Under the pieces are notes generated by a model. That model searched no databases and was not told where the DNA came from. It worked only from the letters and a program-made list of their open reading frames with translations. The position numbers were made by a program, and so were the translations under genes. This document shows, piece after piece, positions 24,063 to 36,100 of a stretch of 64,000 nt of DNA; positions within the stretch are counted from its first letter, which is position 1; each line of letters begins with the position of its first letter. The stretch is from Dryobates pubescens (lineage: Eukaryota; Chordata; Aves; Piciformes; Picidae): assembly GCF_014839835.1 (NCBI RefSeq), contig NC_071633.1, positions 19,397,001 to 19,461,000 of the forward strand. Direction: 5' to 3'.

Positions 24063-24748
24063 CACTCTGCAGCCGGCAGCCATCACATCCATTCAGCAAG
24101 AAAACCACAGCCTGGGCAGCTGCAAAATGTCACAGCATTCCCCCTCACAGGGTAAGCATAGATATGGTTTGGGCTACTTAATCCTCTGTGCCATTTCCAG
24201 TCCCAAAATAACCCCTGGAGGCACAAGCCTCCTTGCAGAGAGTCTTCTGAATCACAGCCTTCCATTAAAAGCTCTTCTCCATTACTTTGAGTGCTTAAGA
24301 AACCCCTTCCATATTGTACTCCCACACCCCCTCTCCCCCCCAGAAAAAAGCCCCCAAGCAGTTAGAGCAGAAATTCAACGTGCAGAAAATGTGAGCCAGG
24401 AAGGAGAAAGGAGTCCCTGTGAACATGGCCAAGTCTTGCATCTCACACCTGGGGGGCAGGTCCCCAGCTTTCTTCCACTAGGCAAAATTCTTCTGTCCTT
24501 TTGCTCCTGCCTTGCCTCTGCAAGAGCCCCAAGGCAGCTTCTCTCTGCCAGAGGCAGCATCTGGCCACAGCAGCCCAGGCAGCAACTGGATTTCAAAGGA
24601 AGCCCACTGAGGACCGCAGCCTCTTCGCCCTGGGGTAAAGACCAAAGCTGCTTCCCAGGGGATAATTCTGACCCTGCAGCAGGCAGAGTCAGAGCCACCC
24701 CTGAGGCTCACCCCACCTGGGTACCCCAGCTTGCTCCAGGGCAGAATG

Positions 24749-24890
24749 CATCATAGGATGTTAGGGGTTGGAAGGGACCTTTGAAGATCAAGTCCAACCC
24801 CCCCTGCCAGAGCAGGACCATAGAATCTAGCACAGGACACACAGAAACACATCCAGATGGGGCTTGAAAGTCTCCAGAGACTGAGGCCCA
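24749..24890 (-). mobile_element. CR1 LINE 3' fragment
   Basis: Contains ataggatgttaggggttgga, agtccaacccc and the cacacagaaacacatccag block. It lies just past the CNTF stop, probably within its 3' UTR. Confidence 0.9.
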
Positions 24891-25077
24891 TGCCTCAGTT
24901 TCCCCCCAGGGAGTGGTACCAAAAGCATGAGGGAGGCCCAGGGGTTAGAGACTTGGTCCCTCCCACCTGCACCCCATCCTGAACAGCTCTGTGCTGTCAG
25001 CAGCCCTCTGCAAAGGCTGCAAGGAGCCCCCTGCTATGCCCCAGCAGGACCCAAGCCCTCCCAACACATACCCAGCT

Positions 25078-25928
25078 TCAAGGGCTCTCATCGGGGCTGG
25101 GCACCGAGCTGCTGCCCGGGCTGGGCTTGGCAAGCTGCCGCAGGTCCCGCGCGGACCTGACCGCCCACTGTGCCAGCTCCCGCAGCACCCCCAGGCCCCG
25201 CAGCTTCCTCTCGAACAGCCCCAGCTGGGAGGGGGGCGCCGGCACAGCCACCTCCTCGCTGGGGGTCCCACGGCTCTCCAGCTGCAGCAGCTCCTCGAGG
25301 TGGTAGGTGAAGGCTGAGACCTGGAGCAGGACGGCCGCCAGCGCCCGGCCCAGGGCAGTGTCAGCCTCACCCAGCTGCTCCTGCTGCTCCTCCAGCATCT
25401 GTGCCAGCAGTGCCCGGAAGGCTCTGTACGCTGCCAGGTTCTCCAGCAGCCGCTGGGTCCCCGTCTGCTCATCCCAGCGCTCCACCGCCGCCGCCGGCAC
25501 GCCCTCCACCGCCGCCACGCTGGCCGAGGCGTCCAGGCCCTGCCACTCCACCTGCAGGGCACACAGCAGCTGGGTATCAGTGGTGAAAGACAGGAGGCCT
25601 CTCCAGGGATCAGCTCCAACACCGGCCAGGAGGCACTCGGGGCGGCGCCAGGCAAGGTGCCTAAGGCTTGCCCAGGCGGCAAGGCCTCAGTACCACCAGG
25701 AATTAATTCCCCACTTCCCCTGGGGGCCAGCCCCCTCATGCCCCAGCACAGCCACAGCCCCCCCAGCAGTGCCCCCCACCCCGCCAGCGGGCAGAGGGGG
25801 CACAGCCAACTCACGTAAGTGTCCAGGAGGTCCATGACATCCGAGCGCATCTTCCCGGCCAGGCGGATGCCTCTGCTGCAGAGGTCGCGGCGCCGGAGGC
25901 CGGCGGAGGGGCTGTCTGCCGCCGCCAT
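25078..25928 (-). CDS. CNTF: Ciliary neurotrophic factor
   Basis: Two exons, 25928-25815 (38 codons) and 25551-25078 (157 codons plus stop), split by a 263-bp phase-0 intron, giving 195 aa. It opens MAAADSPSAGLRRRDLCSRG, close to chicken CNTF. It is a four-helix cytokine of the IL-6/LIF class that signals through CNTFR-alpha, LIFR and gp130 to support neurons and glia. There is no signal peptide, as is usual for CNTF. Helix D begins with the LIFR-contact pair F151 and K154 (LFERKLRGL), then RELAQWAVRSARDLRQL. The gene lies directly downstream of ZFP91 on the same strand, matching mammalian synteny in which ZFP91-CNTF read-through transcripts occur. No disruption is seen. Confidence 0.97.
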
Positions 25929-27108
25929 GGCCTGGGCAGCCGTCACGGGCACCAGGCTCAGGGCACGGTGCCTGCCCAGCCCAGAGAGGACAATCCCTTG
26001 CTGAGCTGGTGCATTCCAGCCGAGAGCTCCGCTCACGCGTACGCCGGCCTGGCACTACCCTCCTTCTGCGCCCGGGGGCTGGCACGGCGCTGCCAGTTCT
26101 GGCCTCTGGGATCAACAGCAACAGATTATTGCCCTAATTCCCGCATCGCTCCCCCGAGAGCTCGCCCATGATGGCCCTGCCCGGCGGCAGCAGGCTCCCA
26201 GCCCCAGCTCCCAGCCCCTCGTCCCTCCCAAGCACACAGTGAGATTAGCAGCAGGCTAATCCCCCGGCTCACGCCACGGCGCGGGGAACCGCTGCCGGGA
26301 AGCGGCCAGCAGAGCCCAGACGTTGCTCAACGCCTCGGCCTGGGCCGCGGTGGGGCAGAGCACTGCGACCGACGAAGGACGGAGGGGAGTCCCTGGGCTG
26401 GAGACCCAGCACCGGCTGCAGCCCGGGCTGCAAACCAAACCACAACAGAGGGCTGCAGGGGCCTGTCCTGGCCCTCTCCAGTCCTCTTATTTCCCCGTGG
26501 CTGCAGGGCGCTGGGTACCTCTGGGTGCCCTTTCACAGAGGGGCCCTGCAGCAGAGGAGGAGGTCCCAGGCATTAGCCCAGGGCAATGCTGGCCACCCAC
26601 TAGAGCAAACTGCATGCACCAAGACAAAAAGAGCCCTTTAGGTTGGTTCGGGTTGTTTTCCTCAGTATGTTTATTTTGGTTATGTATTACCCAGATTAAG
26701 AGAAAGAACAGAAGAAAAACCAGGGGTTGAAAAGCAGTTTCCCTTTAGTATCACAGTACGCTGAGCCTTGCCCCAGCCTGGCTGGGGGGCTGCCCCGGCC
26801 CCACCAAGTCCGAGCTCCCAGGGCCGGTGGCCAACCCAACAGCATCGTTGCCACCTGGTGGCTACTGCAGAAAGTGCTGCTGAGCTCCGGAAGCCCCCAG
26901 CCGGCGCTGGCACAGCCCCCGGCCCCAACCCTGTGCCCTGGGGGCTCCCGGACCGAGGCCCCTGCCCGCACGCCGCTGCTCGAACTGGGTACAGCGCCTG
27001 CAAGCTCCCCAGGGCACCGAGAGCAGGCACAGGGCTCTGCACTCCCTCCATTCCCTCCCCGGGGAGGAGAAGAAAAATAAATACAGGGGGGGGAAAAATA
27101 CAAAAAAG
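25929..27108. other. ZFP91-CNTF intergenic interval, CNTF upstream region
   Basis: Only about 1.2 kb separates the CNTF start from the first ZFP91 polyadenylation signal. It is GC-rich with no recognisable ORF. An additional - strand AATAAA-type string near 26667 could end longer ZFP91 transcripts. Confidence 0.45.
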
Positions 27109-27137
27109 TTTATTGCAAACTACTACAATAATTTATT
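27109..27137 (-). terminator. ZFP91: Paired polyadenylation signals of ZFP91
   Basis: Two - strand AATAAA copies, at 27132-27137 and 27109-27114, lie about 3 kb past the ZFP91 stop. The interval 27138-30123 has no coding features and reads as a long 3' UTR, which is usual for this gene. Confidence 0.6.
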
Positions 27138-30123
27138 GAAGCAAACTGCATGCGAGTGAAGGAGAGACATCGAGGGCGGGAGGAGCTGCAGGAGGGCTGT
27201 GTCAGTTGAGGGTCTCAAATGGGAGTGGGAAGGAAGCTACAGCAGTCCCTCCTGCACCAGGGGTTAGCAGGCTGTGGTTAGAGGACAGACAGGCAAGGGG
27301 CTGAGCCCAGGAAAAGGGGGGAAAAAAAGGAGAGAGCTGAGAGGGGTGCGTGGAAGGCCGAGGTGGGGAGCAGCAGGGACCAGAGGTGCCCAGGCTGGGA
27401 AGCAAAGGAGCTGCTCGCCTGCATCCCAGCAATGTGGCTGATGGTAAACTCCTCGCTCTGCTCAGAGCTGTTGGGGCAGATGCAGACGAGGCAGCCTCCC
27501 TTGCCTCCCAGCCAGGTGCCAAGTGTTGCATCACCAGAGGTGAGCAAGCCCTTGACTCAAAAACATTTTAAGTGCCATCTCTCAGAAAACAAAACCCCAA
27601 GCTCTCCATTTAGTGTTCTGTGCCAGGCCCTGCCCGCCTGCACCTCCCACGGGGCACGGGGGGAGGGCACGGAACCCAGCTCCAGCAGTGCGCTCTGCAG
27701 TAAGCGTGGGGACGACTGTGGCCAACCTGCACTACACCGGCAGCACGTCTGCTGCTGCTGGCAGGATCCAGGCCAGGAGATGCCAACGCCACCGCCACGC
27801 CACGGGGCTCAGTCAGCCCCAAGCCTGCCCAGACAGAAGAGCACACTGCTGGGGCACGGAAGCACCCGAGGGGAGTTTGAACACAGCTCTGCTGCGCTGC
27901 AAGGGAGCCACCTGGGAGCTACCTGCTGGAAACCACACTAACCTGATCCAGGCAAGAAACTGGATCGCCCCAGCTGCAGAAACTGGTTCAGTTTAACAAG
28001 GTACCACCATGGACCTGACATTCACCATTCCAGAGACCCACGTTCAGGTACTGGGGCCCTCAGCCTTATCTGCAGGAGAGGCTCATGGCCAGATGCATCT
28101 CCTGCAGGCATGGGAGTCATGCTGCTGCCAGGGTGCAGGAACGTGGGATGCCCACACCCAGGACGTAAGACACCAGCCACGGTGGAAAACTGCTCAGCCA
28201 CAAACCACCCCAACACCAGAAGTGTTTCAACTTGCCCTGACAAAGCTATCAGTGTAAAGGGGGAAAGGTGGGGGGGACAGCTCAGGACAAATGGCCTAAT
28301 GAAAGCTGTCAGGTCTGGCCCACAGCTTCGTTTCCAGGCAGCACAGGGGACAGAGTGGGTGTTCAGAGCCAGTTTCCTCTCAAGAGTCTCCAATTAAATT
28401 CCCTGGTTTATTGCCATCCTACAGCCCCCCAGGTCCCCAGTCCTGCCCAGCTGCTGTGTGCCACAGACCGACTCAGCCAACCTTGTGCTCGAACAAGATA
28501 CCTCAGTTCTCTGCTCCCAGCCACACGACCCAGAAACCAAGCAAACAGGAAAGCAAAAAAAGAGCTCAGGTTGTCCTTCACCTCTTCCAAAAAACACCAC
28601 GAATTCAAGGCCACTGAATCTCCACACACAACTCAGGTCAGAGCAAAAAGATCCAAGTCTCCATAGCAGACACACCATATCCTATGCAAACTTCTGCCAG
28701 GGCCCAGAGCTGTCCTGGCCACACCAGCAGACAAGGCTCGAACCGACAGGCTTCGCGGACAGCACAGGAGAGAGAAGCTTTGAGACCGTGGCTGCAGCAG
28801 CCCCTCCCCCCAGGACGGGCCTGGGGCAGAGATGCTGACAGCCTCTGCGTCCCCTGTCAGTCTATTGCCTTGGATAAACAAGCCTGAGACAACCACATGC
28901 CATCCCTGCTTCTGTATCTCTGTCCTAGACCTGGAAAGAGAGAGGCAGAGCTGGAGGAGCTCACCCCCCAGCAGCAAGCAGCTCACCGCTGTCCTATGTC
29001 ACGAGAACAAGCTCCTGGCTGATGTTCTTCCCTGAAAGGCAGGGAGCAAGGGGGAGGCTTCGAGAGCAAGGAGCTCGCCCCTGGCTGGGAGGTAGGCAAC
29101 AGCCAACCGTTCCATCACTCACCGCATCCTCCTGCTACAGCGCTGCTGCAGAGCCCCCCAGCGCGAGCAGCCTCTCCTCCAGGGGCTCTGCCTCTCCTCT
29201 GGAGAAGCTGAGAGACATCTGAGCCCAGAAGGCTGCCTCCAGCCCAGCTCTCCCAGCGACCTGCTCCCTGCAGCTCGCTAGTGCAAAGGAGCCTACTGGG
29301 AAGTAGCCCAAGCTCCTTCCACCTCCACCCCCTAAGAACATAACTAAAAATACCGACCCTCTTTCAATCAATAAATAAAGGAATCTCGTTACCACAACAC
29401 AAAAACGAAGCATGTTCAAAGTGCAAATTACTGTCGTCAAACTGGGATGCTCCTCCTTGCCTCTCCCACGCAGGGCTCCCGTAGCCCCCGGGCCTCTCCA
29501 AGCAAACATGATCTACGAGCCAGGGCGTTCCCTCCCCTCCACTTCCTGCCGGAGCCGGAGCCAGGGAGCGCGGTGGGGAGAGGGACGTGCGCCGCTTCAC
29601 AGCTCGCCCTGCTGAGGGGGCCCTAAAGTGCCAAGCCAAACTCCCAGCCCTGGGAGAAAGAACCAGTCTGCGAGGACCAGAGTGCAGCAATGCATAGACG
29701 TTGGGACCGGGGGCCAGAGGGAGCCCTAAGAAACTTGTCCAGAGCGTATCAAATACTTTCTAGTTTGCAAGTGGTGCCACGTCAAGGAGCCAGAAAGGCA
29801 ACTGCTTTGGGGTAGAGTGAAGGGTCTCAGCAGTCCCCCCCCTTGCCCTCCACCGGGGACATCCATCGCTCGGTCCGGCTCGCTCTGGTAACGGCAGCAC
29901 CTGCCCCTTCCTACAAAGGAGCAGTGGGAGAGAGAGAGAAGTGGTTGGAAGAAAGAGGATGTGCTGTGATCCACACTGGAGGGGAGCAGACCCTTCGGTT
30001 ATTTACTAGTACTGTAAGTTGTGTTGAACTTTCCTCTCTTTCAGTTCAGTCTCTGTTTGTTTGTTGCCTGTTTTCCTCTCTTTAAATACAGCGTCCCAGC
30101 ACCCGAGGCGCTCCCCACCCACA

Positions 30124-33100
30124 CTAGGGGCCGGCGGAGTCTGAATCCTCGATGAGCACCTCCGTGGTGGCCCCCAGGATCTCTGTGTTCATGACCAGCC
30201 CCTCCGGGTTGGCGCTGCTGCCGCCGCCCACGAAGAGCTTGCCGTCGGCCACCAGGCTGACGCGCTCCGCCCCGCCGCAGTAGGGCTTCGGCATCCCGTC
30301 GGGGCCCAGCAGCAGGCACTCCGCGGGGGCGGCGCCGCCCAGGGGGTCGGGGAGCAGGGGGAGGCCCTGGCCGTCGGTGGGGGGCGCGATGGCCTCGGGG
30401 TTAGCGCCCAGGATGTCGGTGCTGGTGATGAGGGCGCCCGCGTTGGCAGCCAGCGCTTCGGCGATCAGCACCTCGGGGTGGCTCTTGGCCTTGTGGGCCA
30501 CCACGCTGTCCTTCTTCTCGAACTTCTTGCCGCAGATGTTGCAGGAGAACTGGTAGAAAGAGTCTGCGTCGTGCTTCTTCATGTGCCAGTTGAGGGAAGC
30601 CTTCTGCCGGCAGGTGAAGCCGCAGATCTCACACCTGCCAGAGGAGAAGGGGGAGGTCACCGCAGAGGGACGGCAGCGAGGAGGCCGCCCGGAAAGCAAT
30701 GCAAAGGAATCATCTGGTGCTGGCTGCAGCTCTGCCAGCTCTATCTGCGCAGGGCTGCGGCGACCCGGAGCAGTGCTGAGACGCTGCCTCGAGGAGCGGG
30801 TGAGCCAAGTGGCAGCTCCCACTGATGTGTGTTTGGAGAGCTGGGATGCCAGGCTCCAGCCCTCAGAGCTGTCCCTGCGCTCAGTGCAGCCCAAGAAAGC
30901 TGTATCCAAGGGTCTGTTCAGGTTGACAGAGAGGAGGCTGAGGGGAGACCTTACTGCTGTCTACAACTACCTGAAAGGAGGTTGTAGAGGGGCTGCTGCT
31001 GGTCTCTTCTCACAGGAAATTAGTGCTGGAACAAGAGGGAATGGCCTCAGGCTGCCACTGGGTAGGTTTAGACTGGACAGGAGGAAAACGGTTTCCAGGG
31101 TAAGAGTGGTCAGGCCTCAGAACGAGCTGCCCAGGGAGGTGCTGGAGTCACCAACCCTGGATGTGTTTAGAGGCGGTTTGGATGTGGTGCTCGGGGATAT
31201 GGCTTAGGGGTGAGCCTTGCAGAGTAGGGCTCTGGGTTGGACTTGGTGATCCTGAGGGTCTGTTCCAAGCGGGATGTTCCTGTGATTCTGTCCCTCAAAG
31301 CAGGGGAGCAAGGGCCAGGCAAGAGGTACTCACTGCAAGGGCTTCTCGCCCGTGTGGATCATTCGGTGCACTGCCAAGTTATGAGAACTCTTAAAGGCTC
31401 GGGCACAGTACTCACAGATGTAATCCCTTTGATCTAGAAAGCAACACCAGTTGGAGCATTACTTCCCTGCAGACCTGCTCCCCTTCCCAGCTCTCACATG
31501 CTGCAGGTAAAGCTGCCCAAGAAGCAGCAGAACTAGAAGTGCTGGGAGGCCAGCAGGCATAGCAGAGGAGGAGGTGTCTCCCAGTACAGCCCAGCAGCTG
31601 GCTGGGAGAGTTAAAGCATGATTAAGACTCTCCTAAGAGCTAATTATCCATTCTGGCCAATACTGAAGGGCTAGCAAATGAGGTTAAAGCTTGGCTTGGT
31701 TTCTTCCCCTACACAACTCTCAAGTGATACTTGCCAGAGGGAGAACTCCAAACTCTATGGCCTGTTCCTTCCATTTCCTTGAAAGATAGCAATCCAGAAG
31801 GACAGAACACCCTGCTGCTGCAAATTATCCCACCTGCCTTGGCTTTGCTCTCCTCAAAAGCCCCAGAGGCTCCTCCTGCCCTCCCTTCTCTCTGCTCACC
31901 GACCTGAAGCGCTTGCATCGTGCCTGTCCCGCTTCCCTGTACCTGTGTGATGCTTGGCGTGCCGCAGGAGCTGCTTCTGGAGGCGGAAGAGCCGACCGCA
32001 GGAGGGGTGAGGACACACATACTTTTTCTTCAGCAAGTGCTGGTACTTTATGTGATGCTGTAAAGCAAGAGTGAAAGCCTGAAGACTCTTCACATGGCTA
32101 AGAGAACAGCTGAGACACAGGGAGCCCAGAGGGCCCCTCAGCAGACTCCAGTCACTGAGATGGACACCAAGCAACAGGACAGGGACACGCACGGCCACAA
32201 CTGATTGCATCTACCATAAAGGCAGTGCTAGGAAGGAGTGCCCCAGTGCCAGCCAGTGAAGGACCGGCTTGCCTCTTCCAAATGGTCCTTTCCCTGCCTC
32301 AACCCTTCATCCAGGAAGTGAAAAAGCCTTAACCAACCTGCAGGTACCGTGGGTGAGCCAGGACTGTGCCACAGCCTTCCATCTCGCAGCGCACATACTG
32401 GATGGGAGGCTTCTTCCTAAGGAGTCAGCAGGGAGAGTGGCAGTGGTTAGCTGATGCAGCTGGAGCCAGGGCAGCAGCGAGGTCAACGAGTGCCAGGGCA
32501 GCTTGGTGATGGCAGAGCACAGGATTACTGCTCCAGCAGTCCTCTTTGGGCTATGCTGATAAAGTCTCTGTCTGAGAGTTCCCTCTGCTCCTAGCACTAC
32601 CTGAGGAGTCTCCCCCGAGCTGAGAAAACCACAGGGGACACAGACTTCCCAGAGCCTTGTTCCTGGGCAATGCCAGGCTAGAGAGCTACTTGGAAGTGGG
32701 GAGGGGGAGTGCTGATTCAGTTAGCTGAAACCAAACCCACCCTTACAGGGAGAAGGAAAGGAGGGAAGTCAAAGCACAGTGCTTGTGCCTTGTGCACAAG
32801 TGACAGCTTTGAGACAATCAACATGTCTGTGCAGGGTGCAGGGGAAGCAAGTCCTGAGGAGGGAGCTAAGCAGAGGGCACTCACTCACCTCCTCTTGGGC
32901 AGCCTTGGACTTTTGTCATCCTTTCTCCTCCTTCCCCTCCTGTGACAAACAAGGTTACAGAAACAGACCTGAGAGCAGCTTCCTTACAACATTAGTGAGC
33001 AAGACTTTGTGAAGTGTGTGCTAGGGAGCAGGAGCAGGATGTGTGAAACACACTACAGTGCTCCTGTGCACTTTGAGCCTGGAAAGCAAGGCTGCACCCA

Positions 33101-36100
33101 GCAAGGCAGCTGCTGTGGATCCCAGACCAGGAAACACTCTGGTCAGAGCTGGGCAGGCTCCCTAAAGCAGCTGAGCACCTGGGCCTCTGTGTGCAACCTG
33201 CTCCTGCAGGCTGCTCCCTGTGGAGCTGTGATCCCCACACTTCTGACAGTTTCTTTGCAGGACACTGGGTGCCATGTGGCAGACCTCAAACCAGCCCAAA
33301 CCAGGCTGGTGCTGCATGGCTACCAACCAGCTCTAGTGCACAGGGCTGCCTCTCTCCAAGGTGTCACAGCTCACCACTCACCACCACACAGCTGCCAGCA
33401 CAGGACAAGGGGCAGTGGCTATGAACACCAGCACAGGAGCTTCCACCTCACCATGAGGAGGAACTTCTGCACTGTGAGGCTCCCAGAGCCCTGGAGCAGG
33501 CTGCCCAGAGAGGTTGTGGAGTCTCCTTCTCTGGAGCCCTTCCAGCCCCATCTGGATGCACTCCTGTGTGACCTGTACTGGATTCTAGGGTCCTGCTCTT
33601 GCAGAAGAGTTGGAGTTGATGATCTCCTGAGGTCCCTTCCAACCCCTAACATCCTGTGCTGTGTTTCTTTCCTCTTGCTGGTCCTAAGCTGCTGCACATT
33701 GGGCTCTTTTCATTCTGTTGGAGATGGCTGCCTGAGGCTCGTGGTGATGTTGTTTGTGTCAGATGCTGCTGTGCATAATGAAACCTGTGCCCACTCTGAA
33801 AGCTTGGCTTGAATGCTGAGTGCCTGCTCAGCATCTTACTGGCATGGTTTTGCAATAAAGATGTCTCAGTATGGTCTGGAAAAGACTTCCATCAATCCAC
33901 TGTAAGTGTCTCTGCAGCAATGTGAGCAAGCAGGCAGAGTGCTCTGGGCAGGGCTGCTGCCTGGGAGCTGCATCCTGCACATCAGCAGAGGGCTGCTGAG
34001 GCACAGCAGAGATTTTGTTTTGCCTTGACAGGTGTACAACCTGCTGTGGTTAATGCAGAGGGCTGCAGAATAGCTGCTAGGTCATTAACCTCGTTCCTCC
34101 TAGTTGTGCAGGTTGTTTTTCACATGATGTGAAATGTTAGGCAACAGAGCAGAGGAAGTGGGGAGCAGCAGCAGCTGTGGACTGTGGTGGCAAACTACCT
34201 GTTTATAAACCATGCTCTGGGAGCTGGAAGCTGTTGTGTGAGCAAACCACATGAAGGAAACCACAGGAATCTGCCTCTGACCTGCACTCTATTGATTTTT
34301 TTTTGCCTTTTTTGCCTCTTCTCTGGAGCTTGCAGTTAATGAGGCAGCAGCCTGCTAGCTGTCTGCAGCAGGCACTTACACAAGCAGAGTGCTGAGTGCT
34401 GATGTGCAGCCTGGAAAAGGATGAATTTCATTCTAACATCAAAAGTTGTTTGGACAGTTGCAGGCTGAAAAGAAAGGGCAGGGTGTGGTGCCTGGGTGAG
34501 GGCTCCCAGAAAAGCCTTCCCCACTGCTCTGTGCAGGGGAGTTGGTCACTTCTGACCACAGCCTGCTGGGCTGTGCCTGGCTGATACACAGGCTCACAGG
34601 ATGCCAGGGCTTGGAAGGGACCTCAGGAGATCATCAAGTCCAAGCCCTCTGCCAGAGCAGGACCCTGGAATCCAGCACAGGTCACACAGAACACATCCAG
34701 ATGGGGCTGGAAAGGCTCCAGAGGAGACTCCACAACCTCTCTGGGCAGCCTGCTCCAGGGCTCTGGGAGCCTCACAGTGCAGAAGTTCCTCCTCCTGTTG
34801 CAGTGGAGCCTCCTGTGCTGGAGTTTCCATCCACTGCCCCTTGGCCTATCCCAGGGTGCAGCTGAGCAGAGCCTGTCCCTGTCCCCTCCCTCTTGACCCC
34901 CAGCTCTCAGCTATTGATAGACATTGATCAGATCCCTCTCAGCCTTCTCCCTCTCCAGACTGAACAGCCCCAGGGCTCTCAGCCTCTCCTCCCCAGGCAG
35001 TGCTGCAGTCCCTGCAGCATCCCTGCAGCCCTCCCTTGGACTCTCTCCAGCAGATCCCTGTCCCTCCTGAACTGAGGGCCCAGAACTGGCTGCAGTATTC
35101 CAGGTGAGGCCTCACCAGGGCAGAGCAGAGGGGGAGGAGAATCTCCCTGGCTCTGCTGGACACACTCCTCAGTGCACCCCAGGACCCCATTGGCCTTCTT
35201 GGCCCCCAGGCCGCATTGCTGTCCCATGCAGAACTTGTTGTCCAGCAGCACTCCCAGGTCCTTCTCCCTGGGGCTGCTCTCTAGCAGAGCCCCAGGCCCC
35301 AGACCTGCAGAGGGAGCCCAGATTGCTCCAAGGCTCCCAGAGGAAGGAACCACAGCAGCTTTTGTGTACTTTCAACTCAACAGCTCTTGGTGTTTTGAAC
35401 TCAGCACCCCAGAGAGTGGCTGGGACAGGCACATCAACACAACCTCCCTCAGCTGCCAGAAGGGAAGCCTCAGTGCTGAGCTCCAGTGGCAGCACACCCA
35501 AAGGTTTTGAGTCTCCACTCCAAGCACCAGAGACTGACTAGGTAGCAAAAGTTTCTTGTTTCACTTCTCCAAAATGAGGGAGGACACAGCTGGCTGTCCT
35601 GAGCCCTGGCATGTTAGTCCCCAGTGTAGGAAGAGGACACTTAACCAGATGCCATAGAATGGTCTAGGCTGGAAGGGACCTCCAAAGCTCATCCAGTCTG
35701 CAGGGCTGGAGCAGCTCTGCTCTGAGGACAGGCTGAGGGAGCTGGGGGTGTTCAGCCTGCTGATGAGAAGGCTCCAGGCAGACCTCAGAGCAGTCTTCCA
35801 GTACCTGAAGTGGGCTCCAGGAAGGCTGCAGAGAGACTGCAAAGGCCTGAAGGTACAGGGCCAGGGGCAATGGCTTCAAACTAGAGAAGAGCAGATTGAG
35901 ATTGGATATCAGGAAGAAGTTCTTCACTGTCAGGGTAGTGGAACACTGGAGCAGGCTGTCCAGGGAGGTGCTTGAGGCTCCTTCCCTGGAGATACCCAAG
36001 GTGAGGCTCAGCAAGGCCCTGGGCAACCTGATCTAGTTGGAGCTGTCCCTGCTGACTGCAGGGGGTTGGACTGGATGACCTCTGGAGGTCCCTTCCAGCC

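Noticed and set aside
34979-35353. Reverse-transcriptase-like peptide as a possible gene
   Set aside because: It is the C-terminal block of CR1 ORF2 in a truncated LINE copy, not a host gene.
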